Source: Diaphorobacter caeni (GTDB taxonomy: Bacteria > Pseudomonadota > Gammaproteobacteria > Burkholderiales > Burkholderiaceae_C). Taken from it: DNA of 64,000 nt. The DNA is taken from NCBI RefSeq assembly GCF_015354245.1, contig NZ_JADKYZ010000011.1, positions 152,191-216,190 of the forward strand. The letters run 5' to 3'. Shown here piece after piece: positions 16,843 through 24,489 of the stretch (positions are counted from its first letter, which is position 1; every line of letters starts with the position of its first letter). The notes beneath the pieces were generated by a model, which saw nothing but the letters and a program-made list of their open reading frames with translations, ran no database searches and had not been told where the DNA came from. The position numbers and the translations under genes were made by a program.

Positions 16843-17649
16843 TCAAAGTGAAGGAATGGGCTTGAAGCGCAGCCATGTCGATCCGTCCTCGGGGTCGGTC
16901 AGCGCGGTGATGTGCACCTGAAAAACCTGCTCGAGCAACTGAGCGGTGAGGACTTCCGCCGGAGGTCCCAGCGCGACCAGCTTGCCCGCGCACATGACGG
17001 CGAGCCGATCGCAGGCCATTGCCTGGTTGAGATCGTGCAGCGCGACGATCCGGGTGATCGGCCATTGGCGGATCAGCTGCATCAATGACAATTGCTGGTG
17101 CACGTCGAGATGGTTGGTGGGTTCGTCAAGCAGCAGCACCCGTGGCGTCTGGGCAAGAGCGCGGGCGATGTGCACGCGCTGGCGCTCGCCTCCCGAGAGC
17201 GTGTGCCATGTGCCGTCGGCTTTGGCCCCCATGCCAACCGCATTCAGGGCGTCATCGACGATGCGGTGGTCGTCGGCCTGAAACGGTTGCAGCGCCGACA
17301 GCCACGGCGTGCGGCCCAGTTCGACAGCGTCTCTGACGGTGATGGCGTCCTGCGTCTCGGCCAGTTGCGATACGAAGGCGAGATGTCGCGCTATGTCGCG
17401 CTGGCGCAGTTCCGTCAGCGGCCGCTGGTGCAAGCGCACGCTGCCGTCATGCGGCCTGGTGACGCCGCATAGCATGCGCAGCAGACTCGATTTGCCGGAC
17501 CCGTTGGGGCCGATCAGTCCCAGCAGCTCACCCTCGTGAATTGAAAGCGAGACCTGCTCGACGATGCGAACATGCCTTGCACGCAGGCTGACGTCGATGG
17601 CCTCAAGCACCACGGAGGCTCCAGTGGAGGGATTGCGCGTTGAAGTCAT
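16843..17649 (-). CDS. ABC importer ATPase (FecE/BtuD type)
   Basis: The 268-residue protein starts at ATG 17649, overlapping the permease stop by ATGA. It has Walker A GPNGSGKSS (about residue 43-51), Q-loop FVSQLAETQDAITVRD, ABC signature LSGGERQRVHIARAL, Walker B RVLLLDEPTNHLD and the switch His in VALHDLNQAM. The sequence class is the Fe-siderophore/vitamin-B12/heme importer group. With the adjacent permease and binding protein it forms a complete type II ABC importer. The riboswitch points to a corrinoid or cobalt-linked substrate. Confidence 0.93.
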   Translation of the reverse strand: MTSTRNPSTGASVVLEAIDVSLRARHVRIVEQVSLSIHEGELLGLIGPNGSGKSSLLRMLCGVTRPHDGSVRLHQRPLTELRQRDIARHLAFVSQLAETQDAITVRDAVELGRTPWLSALQPFQADDHRIVDDALNAVGMGAKADGTWHTLSGGERQRVHIARALAQTPRVLLLDEPTNHLDVHQQLSLMQLIRQWPITRIVALHDLNQAMACDRLAVMCAGKLVALGPPAEVLTAQLLEQVFQVHITALTDPEDGSTWLRFKPIPSL

Positions 17650-18695
17650 GCGCGTCCTCCGCGTCCTTTGAGCAGGATGCATGCGAAGACTGGAGCACCC
17701 ACCAGCGCGGTGATCACGCCGATGGGCAGCACCTGTCCCGGAATCATGGTGCGCGAAAGCACATCCGCGGCGATCAGAAAGATGGCACCCATGAGCGCAC
17801 TGGCAGGAATGAGGTGACGGTGGCGCACGCCCACAAGCAGGCGTGCCGCGTGGGGAATGACGAGGCCGACGAAGCCGATGGCGCCGACGATGGAAACCAT
17901 CACGGCCGTGATCAGCGCGGCGGCCAGAAGCAGCACGATCTGGACCCGGCGCACCGGCACGCCCAGCGCCGATGCCGATTCCGCGCCGAAGGTGAAGGCG
18001 TCGAGCGCGCGTGCATGCAGCAGGCAGATGAGCAGACCGGCCAGCGCCATCGATGCAGTCAGCCAGGTGTCGGGCCAGCGCACGCCGCTGAGATTGCCCA
18101 GCAGCCAGAACATGATGCCGCGCGCCTGCTCGGCGCTGCCGGACTTGGTGATGATCAGCGAGGTGAGGGCGTTGAACAGCTGCGATCCGGCGATGCCCGC
18201 GAGCACGATCTGCCCGCTGTTGCGCAGCCCGCCGCCGCCCGCCGCATGCGCCAGCAGCGCGACCAGCGCGAACGCACAGACCGCGCCGAAGAAGGCACCG
18301 GTCGTCATCGAGATGGCACCGGCTCCCAGACCCGCGACGGACACCAGCACCGCGCCGGTGGACGCACCGGCGGATATGCCCAGAAGATAGGGTTCGGCCA
18401 GAGCATTGCGCAGCAGGGATTGAAGAATCACGCCCGCAATCGCCAAACCCGCGCCGCAGCTGGCCGCCACCAGAGCGCGCGGCAGCCGGTAGTTCCACAC
18501 GATGCCCTGGGTGATGGGGTCGAGCGCATGCTGGCCGCCCAGAAGCTTGTTCGACAGCACCTGCAGCACGGTGGTCGCCGAGATGTCCGTTTCGCCGATG
18601 GCGATGCCCAGCGCGATGGAGACGGTGATGAGCAGCACCGGCGCCATCGTTATCGAGCCAAGGCGCAGCCAGCCGCCGGCCGAACACAATCGCAT
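17646..18695 (-). CDS. ABC importer permease (FecCD/BtuC type)
   Basis: The 349-residue, roughly ten-helix protein has the FecCD family motifs: NYRLPRALVAASCGAGLAIAG, QSLLRNALAEPYLLGISAGAS, and the coupling-region GAIGFVGLVIPHAARLLVG, with HRHLIPASALMGAIFLIAADVL near the end. Its stop overlaps the ATPase start by ATGA. It lies 48 bp after the binding-protein gene. It forms the inner-membrane channel of the importer. Confidence 0.93.
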   Translation of the reverse strand: MRLCSAGGWLRLGSITMAPVLLITVSIALGIAIGETDISATTVLQVLSNKLLGGQHALDPITQGIVWNYRLPRALVAASCGAGLAIAGVILQSLLRNALAEPYLLGISAGASTGAVLVSVAGLGAGAISMTTGAFFGAVCAFALVALLAHAAGGGGLRNSGQIVLAGIAGSQLFNALTSLIITKSGSAEQARGIMFWLLGNLSGVRWPDTWLTASMALAGLLICLLHARALDAFTFGAESASALGVPVRRVQIVLLLAAALITAVMVSIVGAIGFVGLVIPHAARLLVGVRHRHLIPASALMGAIFLIAADVLSRTMIPGQVLPIGVITALVGAPVFACILLKGRGGRA

Positions 18696-18743
18696 GCGTG
18701 GTTCCTCGTGTTGAATGCGGTTGGAATTGGAGAAGAGGCGCGC

Positions 18744-19766
18744 CTATTTGCCAGCGTTCTCGAGCACGAGCACCGCATCGGCGATCTGCTCCATGCCGTC
18801 GACCATGCGGATCGATCCCTGCAGCGCGTCGGCGTCGACGATGACGATGCGGCTGTTCTTCACCGCGTCCATGTGCTGGGCGACGGGGTCCTTTTTGAGG
18901 AACTCGAGTTTCTTCTGATAGTCATCGGCGGGGAAACGGCGGCGATCCATGCGCGCGATGATGAGCACCGACGGGTTGGCTCTGGCGATGGTTTCCCAGC
19001 CCACGGTGGGCCATTCTTCGGCGGAGGTCACGATGTTGCGCAGGCCGAGCGACTGCATCATGTAGCCCGCGACGCCCTTCTGGCCCGCCATGTAGGGGTC
19101 GATGGCGAGGTCGGCGCTCGAGAACCAGAGCGCGGCCGAGAGGCTCTGGAGTCTGGCCGACGCCACCTTGGAGATGGCCTTCGATTGACGCTGCTGGAGG
19201 TCCTTGACCAGCGCATCGCCCTTGGCTTCGACGTCGAAGATCTGAGACAGCTGGCGCACGCTCTTGTAGAGCGCCTGCACGTCATACGATGCGGTGCGGG
19301 TGCCGTCCGCGCCGCTCAGGTTGTTCTTGCCTTCGCAGTCCGACGGCATGGCATAGGTGGCGATATGCAGGTCGTGAAACTGCTCGCGCGTGCCGACTGC
19401 GCCGTCCTTGCCGACCATCCATTCAAACTGCGACACGAGCAGGGCGGGGCGCTTACCGATGACGGATTCAAAACTCGGTGCATTGTCCGAAAGGCGTGGC
19501 ACCTTGTCGTTGACCGCCTTGAACCGCTGCTGCACCGGATTGAACCAGAGCGCCGTGCCGACGACTTTGGAGCCCAGCCCCAGCGCATAGAGCATCTCGG
19601 TGCCGGCCTGACCGATGGTGACTGCGGAAGCGGGGGGCTTGTCGAATTTGACGGCGTAGCCGCAGTTCTGCACTTCCACCGGATACTGGGTGGCTTGCGC
19701 CGCCATGGGAGAGACGACGGCAACGGCGGCGACGAGCGAGGTGGCAAACAAAGTTTGAATCGACAT
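18744..19766 (-). CDS. Periplasmic binding protein of riboswitch-controlled importer (BtuF-like)
   Basis: The 340-residue protein starts at ATG 19766 (MSIQTLFATSLVAAVAVVSP), with AGGAAG upstream. The signal peptide ends near AQATQ. The mature protein has the class III binding-protein layout: AVTIGQAGTEMLYALGLGSKVVGTALW, FESVIGKRPALLVSQFEW, a long linker helix, and a C-terminal lobe with GWETIARANPSVLIIA. This is the FhuD/BtuF/FepB group. It is the first gene after a cobalamin riboswitch, so cobalamin, another corrinoid or a related precursor is the most likely ligand. The sequence alone does not exclude a siderophore. Confidence 0.9.
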   Translation of the reverse strand: MSIQTLFATSLVAAVAVVSPMAAQATQYPVEVQNCGYAVKFDKPPASAVTIGQAGTEMLYALGLGSKVVGTALWFNPVQQRFKAVNDKVPRLSDNAPSFESVIGKRPALLVSQFEWMVGKDGAVGTREQFHDLHIATYAMPSDCEGKNNLSGADGTRTASYDVQALYKSVRQLSQIFDVEAKGDALVKDLQQRQSKAISKVASARLQSLSAALWFSSADLAIDPYMAGQKGVAGYMMQSLGLRNIVTSAEEWPTVGWETIARANPSVLIIARMDRRRFPADDYQKKLEFLKKDPVAQHMDAVKNSRIVIVDADALQGSIRMVDGMEQIADAVLVLENAGK

Positions 19767-19919
19767 CAGAATCTTCCTTTCGGTCCGGCCGAAAAGGGAT
19801 CTGAAAGCGAAGCGCGCCACATGCCGATGGGCCCGCAAGTGCGCGAGGTAGCGCGTGTGCCAGCCGGAAGGGGAGAGGTACTGCTCACTTCCCGGACACC
19901 CCGCCGGCAATGAATAGGT

Positions 19920-20110
19920 GGTACTTGAGGCAGGTCTCCTGACTGACAAATCCTCGCTGCGCCATCGCCTTCCCGAACGCGTGTTCAGTGGCTTCTTTGA
20001 TGGCGTGCTCATTGCCTACAGTTGCGGGGGCAGTTCCATTTCGCGGATCGCGCCTGAAGGGCTCGATCGATGGATTCCCTCATGCACGGGCGACCGCCGA
20101 TGCACGTCCT
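19920..20110 (-). promoter_or_regulatory. Cobalamin riboswitch
   Basis: On the minus strand the leader of the importer operon contains, in order, a CTGCCCCCGCAACTGTAGGC segment (20012-20032), GCCACTG (19986-19992), TTCGGGAAGGCGAT (about 19965-19978) and the B12 box AGTCAGGAGACCTGCC (19929-19944). These are the conserved core elements of the AdoCbl riboswitch in the right order and spacing. The 5' boundary is approximate. It lies 150-160 nt upstream of the binding-protein start and should reduce expression of the operon when cobalamin is plentiful. Confidence 0.93.
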
Positions 20111-20197
20111 TGCGGAACCAAAAGATGCGTTAATGTAGCCCATTTCACAGCGTCTCGCGGCGGTGACGCTGGAGCTGACCGTAGATAAGGTGCCCGT

Positions 20198-20728
20198 TTG
20201 AACCACTCCCCTTCGCCATTGATCCAGTGTGTGAAAGACGTTTCACAGGTATCGGAATTCCTGCACAACGCGCGCACCGACATGTTCGCCGAGCGCGTGG
20301 ATGTGGACGAGATTCCCGCAGATGTGCGGCGTTTCAACGAGGTCTATGCATCGGGTGACGGGTGCATGCTGGCGGCATGGGCCGAGGATGACCGCGTGGT
20401 CGCGAGCATTGCTTACCGGCCTTATGACGGTCGCTTTCCGCATTTGAATCTGATGCAAGGGAAGGTGGTCGAGGTGGTGCGGCTCTATGTCGATCCGGCG
20501 TGGCGTCGCCAGGGGCTGGCGGCGCGGCTCTACGCTGAACTCAGGCGCCTGGCATTGGAGCAAGGCGTTCAGGTGTTCTATCTGCACACCCATCCATTTC
20601 TGGCGGGAGCGGAAGCCTTCTGGCGAATGCAGGGGTTCGAGCTGCTGTGCCGCGATGCCGATCCGGTCTGGCAGACCATCCACATGCAGGCCTTGATCAG
20701 ACCACCCGCACCCTCAACGAAGCGATGA
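20198..20728 (+). CDS. GNAT-family N-acetyltransferase
   Basis: The 176-residue protein appears to start at TTG 20198, with ATAAGG 7 bp upstream. The next in-frame ATG (20282) would remove the first strand. The GNAT core is clear: VVEVVRLYVDPAWRRQGLAARLYAEL contains motif A (RRQGLA, acetyl-CoA pyrophosphate loop, about residues 103-108), and LHTHPFLAGAEAFWRMQGFELL is motif B. The substrate is not predictable. It is divergent from the riboswitch and overlaps the 3' end of the pentapeptide gene by 32 bp, tail to tail. Confidence 0.85.
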   Translation: MNHSPSPLIQCVKDVSQVSEFLHNARTDMFAERVDVDEIPADVRRFNEVYASGDGCMLAAWAEDDRVVASIAYRPYDGRFPHLNLMQGKVVEVVRLYVDPAWRRQGLAARLYAELRRLALEQGVQVFYLHTHPFLAGAEAFWRMQGFELLCRDADPVWQTIHMQALIRPPAPSTKR

Positions 20729-21389
20729 TCGCGGCGGCCTGCGCGGTGGACAGGGTGCATCCTTTGAAGTGCTGCTGAAGATCACCAACGCTCACCTGCC
20801 CGAGCTCCGTCGCACTGAGGTCGGCGCCTTTGAAGTTCGTGCCTTTGAGGTTGGCGTCCTGCAGGGTTCCGCCCGCGATGGTGGCCGACGAGAAGTCGCA
20901 GCCGCCCAGATCGGCGCCGCTCATATGGAGACCTTCGACCCGCATCTTGCGGAACGAGATTCCACGAAGGTCTGCGTGCACGAGGATCGAGTCTTTGAAA
21001 CTCAGGCCCAGAGTCTGAGCGTTCAGAAACGTTGCGCCCGTCAGCTTGACCTCATTGAACGAGGCGGCGGACAGCCTGGCGCGTGACCAGGAGGTGTTGT
21101 TGTAGTCGCCCCCTTCGAACTTGGCCTCCGTGAGGTCGGCCATGTCAAAGCGCGCCTGGGGCGCGCGGCAGCCTGTCCAGTGCGTCCTCGACAGAAGCGA
21201 TTTTTCCAATCGCGCCGATGTGAATGAGCAGTCGACGAAGTGGGCTCCGGCGAGATCCAGCTCGCGAAGGTCGCAGTCGTCGAAGCGGCAGCCCTCAAAC
21301 GAGAGGGGCTTGCCTTGGTGTGCGGAGATCAGTTCGCGTATCTGGTGGCGGTCGAGCGTTTGGGCCGCAGTGTTCATCAACTCGTTCAT
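20697..21389 (-). CDS. Pentapeptide-repeat protein
   Basis: The start at ATG 21389 (MNELMNTAAQTLDRHQIREL) was preferred over longer frames. The ribosome-binding site is weak. From about residue 30 to 205 the protein is built of A(D/N)LXX-type pentapeptides (LRELDLAGAHFVDCSFTSAR, then ADLTEAKFEGG, ADLRGISF, ADLGGCDFSSA, ANLKGTNFKGADLSA), which fold as a right-handed quadrilateral beta-helix. The short hydrophobic C-terminal helix (STAQAAAIIASL) resembles the dimerising end of Qnr/MfpA DNA-mimic proteins. The length (230 residues) is close to Qnr (about 218). Function, including gyrase protection, is unproven. Confidence 0.85.
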   Translation of the reverse strand: MNELMNTAAQTLDRHQIRELISAHQGKPLSFEGCRFDDCDLRELDLAGAHFVDCSFTSARLEKSLLSRTHWTGCRAPQARFDMADLTEAKFEGGDYNNTSWSRARLSAASFNEVKLTGATFLNAQTLGLSFKDSILVHADLRGISFRKMRVEGLHMSGADLGGCDFSSATIAGGTLQDANLKGTNFKGADLSATELGQVSVGDLQQHFKGCTLSTAQAAAIIASLRVRVV

Positions 21390-21509
21390 TTCAATTTCTT
21401 TTCGTGGCCTGTCTTGCCGATCCCGGTGAGAGTACCTGGGGCCGATGGGTTGGCATCGTCTTGATTGACCAGGATCTGTGGTGCATCGGCCCAAAGCCAT
21501 CCGTATGGG

Positions 21510-23054
21510 CTACTCGTCGCCATCATGCATGTCCCGCTCTTCAAACGCCGAGCGCACGGCCTCCACCACGCGATCAGCGCGATGTGCGTCGTCCAGTTGC
21601 GGATACGCTTTTTTCAGCTTGCCCGAAACCTGCCAGCCGTTTTCCTTGAGCGAGCGGATGATGCAGTTGGCATCCTGATCCGGCATTTCCAGTACGTCCT
21701 TGAGCCGCTCCTGGGCGCGTTGGAAAATGATCAGGACCCGCGCCTCGTCGGCCATCTCGACCCGGATGGTGTGCGCCACGATCTCTGCGATGTAGAGGAC
21801 ATGCTCGGTCAGGTCGGGATAGCGCCATGCGAACTGCGCGTCCGGATAGTCGTCGAAATCCAGGTTGCTGGAGGTGCAGTCTTCATATTCGACGAGCTTG
21901 CCGAAGCGGTAGGAGTTCGCGTAGCGCTGCATGAAGGGGCGCGAGAACACCTCAAGCGTGCGGTCATATCGGGCACGGAAATCGATCGAGCTCGTGATGG
22001 TGGCCGATACCGGCAGGATCACGCCATGCGGCACGGCCTTGTCACGGATCAGCGTGTCGTTGACCAGAAAACGATGAATCCGGCCATTGCCGTCGCGCAT
22101 CGGATGGATGTACACGAAGCCAAAGGCGAGAGTGGCCGCCCGGGCCAGAGGCTCGGCTCCGCGGGTGGCCAGCTCGAAGGCCTTCAATCCGTCGAGCAGT
22201 GCCGGCAACGTCTCATGCGGCGGGGCGATGTAGTGCACGATGTCCTCGCGCATCGTCGCCTGTCCCACGAAGACCGGCGAGCGCCTGAGGCCGAGTCCGA
22301 GCGCGTCCTGCCCCAGAATGCCGGCCTGCAGCGTGCGCAGGCTGTCGCCGCCAAGGGGATCTTCGATGTGTCCGCAGTACTTGGCGATCACATGGGCAAA
22401 GCGCTGGATTCTGTCGGCCTTGTCCGCTTCCTTCTCGATCAGAAAGCTCGCGCGCGACTCTTTGAGCGTCAGCCAGCTGGCCGTACGCATCAGAATGTCC
22501 GGCCCGAACGTCTGATCGAGCTCGTGCAGTGCCGCTTGCAGATCAAACTGCAGCGCCGTCTGCACCAAGCCGGTTCGTCGCACCAGTGGGCAGAAGCCGG
22601 GTGTGCCGGGCAGGTTGTCGTTGATGCGCCAGCGCCGATTCCTTTGCTGCGCCACACGGGTCAGGTATCTCTGCGGAGACACGGCATTGATGTAGCCCCC
22701 ATTGGTGACATCCGGCACGTCGAGCGTCTGGCCAGTCAGCCATTCGAACAGGAAACCGGTGCGCCGCGCATACTGGCCGAACGGCGCTTCGCGGCACCAA
22801 TTCTCGATGGGCTCTGGGCCGATCGCTGAGAACAGGCGGGCGAAAAACTCGAGGTGAATCTCCTCATACTTGAGCCCGAACTCGAAATGCCCGGCAAAGC
22901 TGTCCGCAGGCAGGTAGCTGCCGGGATACTTGTTCTCGGTACGACCATCGCTTTCGCGGCTGACCCGCGTCGTCCCGATCATCGATTCGACGCGCAGCGG
23001 TTGTGCAAGCGCGATACCGTAACGCTCGGCCAATGCTCTGAAGCCTACCTGCAT
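21510..23054 (-). CDS. Fic-domain protein (probable AMPylator)
   Basis: The 514-residue protein starts at ATG 23054 (MQVGFRALAERYG). The catalytic Fic motif is intact: HPMRDGNGRIHR with His317. A candidate inhibitory helix precedes it at 203-208 (S-F-L-I-E-K); the class II consensus is S/T-x-x-x-E-G/N, and here the last residue is Lys. The C-terminal 150 residues contain helices and a probable winged-helix segment (IIRSLKENGWQVSGKLKKAYP). Fic proteins usually transfer AMP to hydroxyl side chains of target proteins. No cognate small antitoxin gene is adjacent, consistent with in-cis inhibition. It is divergent from the recombinase-like gene at 23249. Confidence 0.88.
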   Translation of the reverse strand: MQVGFRALAERYGIALAQPLRVESMIGTTRVSRESDGRTENKYPGSYLPADSFAGHFEFGLKYEEIHLEFFARLFSAIGPEPIENWCREAPFGQYARRTGFLFEWLTGQTLDVPDVTNGGYINAVSPQRYLTRVAQQRNRRWRINDNLPGTPGFCPLVRRTGLVQTALQFDLQAALHELDQTFGPDILMRTASWLTLKESRASFLIEKEADKADRIQRFAHVIAKYCGHIEDPLGGDSLRTLQAGILGQDALGLGLRRSPVFVGQATMREDIVHYIAPPHETLPALLDGLKAFELATRGAEPLARAATLAFGFVYIHPMRDGNGRIHRFLVNDTLIRDKAVPHGVILPVSATITSSIDFRARYDRTLEVFSRPFMQRYANSYRFGKLVEYEDCTSSNLDFDDYPDAQFAWRYPDLTEHVLYIAEIVAHTIRVEMADEARVLIIFQRAQERLKDVLEMPDQDANCIIRSLKENGWQVSGKLKKAYPQLDDAHRADRVVEAVRSAFEERDMHDGDE

Positions 23055-23248
23055 TGTTGAATGCCCTAATTGCTGTGGAAAACAATAAAAACAAACCAAT
23101 AGTATGCGAAAACAATATTTTCAACCGAAAAATCCATTGATTGCAGCACGAATTTGATAATATTTCGGCATTTTTGCTTTGAAATGATAATTTGATCCTT
23201 TGTGTCCATGTTTGCCGCTGACAATCAAAAGCATTAAATTCGGATTAC
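23055..23248. other. AT-rich divergent promoter region of fic and recombinase-like genes
   Basis: These 194 bp are strikingly AT-rich compared with flanking coding DNA (runs such as GAAAACAATAAAAACAAACC and TTTGATAATATTTCGGC). They separate two divergent starts and likely contain both promoters. The base composition suggests horizontally acquired DNA. TTTGATAATATTT at about 23153-23165 resembles a -10 region. No confident operator was found. Confidence 0.5.
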
Positions 23249-24322
23249 ATGAGATCGACGTCTTCCACATCCTCAAAGTCCACACCTTCATCAACCACGA
23301 GGGGCGCTCCTGCGCAACACAACGTCCCGAGTTCTGGCATTCTTCTCGACCTGTGGCTAAACGCATGTCCTCAGGAATTGCGTCGTTCCATGGGCATCAC
23401 GGACGAGGACTCGTATCGGTACTTCTGGAACACCTGGAACCAATACCTGGTGCTTGCGGATCTTGGTGCATCCACCGATGAGCACCGCTGGACGCTCGCG
23501 AACGCATCGACCGTGCTGCATTTTCTGAACGCCGGCACGTCCCCGAGAAAAACGCAGGAGGGTGTCAGCGCGATCACGCGCCGCAGATACTGGCGTCTGC
23601 TGGACCGGATCTACGAGTTCGCGCTGTCAAAACACTGGATCGTCGCCAATCCTGCACGTGCCATCAACGAATGGGAAAAACCGCGTGCGGAGAACCCCAA
23701 GGGGGCCGTGCTCTCCAGCCACCAATGGGAGCGCGGCAAACGTCTGCTCCAGTCCGCTTGTCAGAGGCGAGAGCCGGACAACGCGACGGATGCCCGCAAT
23801 CTGGCGATTCTGCTGTGCCTCTATGAATTGGGGATCACACCGCTTGAGCTGCGCTCGCTGAATCTCGACGCGCTGCAGGGCAACCCAGAGGCCAACACCT
23901 GGACGCATCTCCAGATCGACGGCTCCGGCGTGAACCAACGGCGCCGCTTTCATCTCGAGCCCCTGGTCGCAGCCGCGCTTTCAGACTGGGTCACCCATCG
24001 CAAGCACATGCCGAACGCCGGGAAGACCGAGCATCTTTTCTGCTCGACGCACGGCCGAATGATGAGCGCAGACAACCTGCATCTGCTCGTGCGCGAACAC
24101 CTGCTGCAGGTCGCTGCCGCGTCGGAGAGCGACCCGGCCATGCGTCTCGGCCCACAGGTCATCAGAAACACCCGCATCGTCCGCTGGATCAACGAGGGCA
24201 CACCACCTGCGCAGGTCGCTCTTCGCGCGGGTCTCAAGGACGAAAAGGGTCTGCATCACCTTGCGGATCATTTCAATCGGGAAGTTCATCCGGGGGCGCG
24301 GAGGACTGGCGAGCGGCGTTGA
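23249..24322 (+). CDS. Tyrosine-recombinase-fold protein lacking catalytic residues
   Basis: The 357-residue protein has the two-domain XerC/phage-integrase layout: an N-terminal core-binding, SAM-like domain (about 30-140) and a C-terminal catalytic-fold domain (about 155-345) with LCLYELGITPLELRSLNLD where active enzymes have YxTGLRxSEL. The first catalytic Arg is replaced by Thr197. The HxLR box reads QVIR (Gln303, Arg306 kept), and the final block GLKDEKGLHHLADHF has neither the GH histidine nor the nucleophilic Tyr. It may therefore bind DNA without recombining it. The start is uncertain (no Shine-Dalgarno; ATG at residue 48 is an alternative). Origin from a mobile element is inference. 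Confidence 0.7.
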   Translation: MRSTSSTSSKSTPSSTTRGAPAQHNVPSSGILLDLWLNACPQELRRSMGITDEDSYRYFWNTWNQYLVLADLGASTDEHRWTLANASTVLHFLNAGTSPRKTQEGVSAITRRRYWRLLDRIYEFALSKHWIVANPARAINEWEKPRAENPKGAVLSSHQWERGKRLLQSACQRREPDNATDARNLAILLCLYELGITPLELRSLNLDALQGNPEANTWTHLQIDGSGVNQRRRFHLEPLVAAALSDWVTHRKHMPNAGKTEHLFCSTHGRMMSADNLHLLVREHLLQVAAASESDPAMRLGPQVIRNTRIVRWINEGTPPAQVALRAGLKDEKGLHHLADHFNREVHPGARRTGERR

Positions 24323-24357
24323 TGCTGCTTTTGAGGCATTTCAGTTTGTTGCGTTGT

Positions 24358-24445
24358 TGCGCCGCTCGTACCAGCTTGTTCATTCACCGGGCGAACCAGC
24401 GATGGTGGCGGGCTGGATTTGTACAACAAGCTGGCGCGAGGCGCA
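24358..24445. repeat. Long imperfect inverted repeat
   Basis: Arms at 24358-24380 (TGCGCCGCTCGTACCAGCTTGTT) and 24425-24445 pair through AACAAGCTGG and GAGGCGCA, with one or two bulged positions and a 44-bp loop. It lies in the 167-bp gap between the recombinase-like gene and the convergent dctM gene. It could be a bidirectional terminator stem or the trace of a recombination or insertion event. The only T-tract is distal. Confidence 0.5.
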
Positions 24446-24489
24446 GTATCAAAAGGACGCGTGAGTGGGCACGCGTACGTTCAACAAGT

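Noticed and set aside
17640..19913. 757-residue plus-strand ORF
   Set aside because: It covers three ABC-importer genes antisense, and its product is His/Arg/Gly-rich without motifs.
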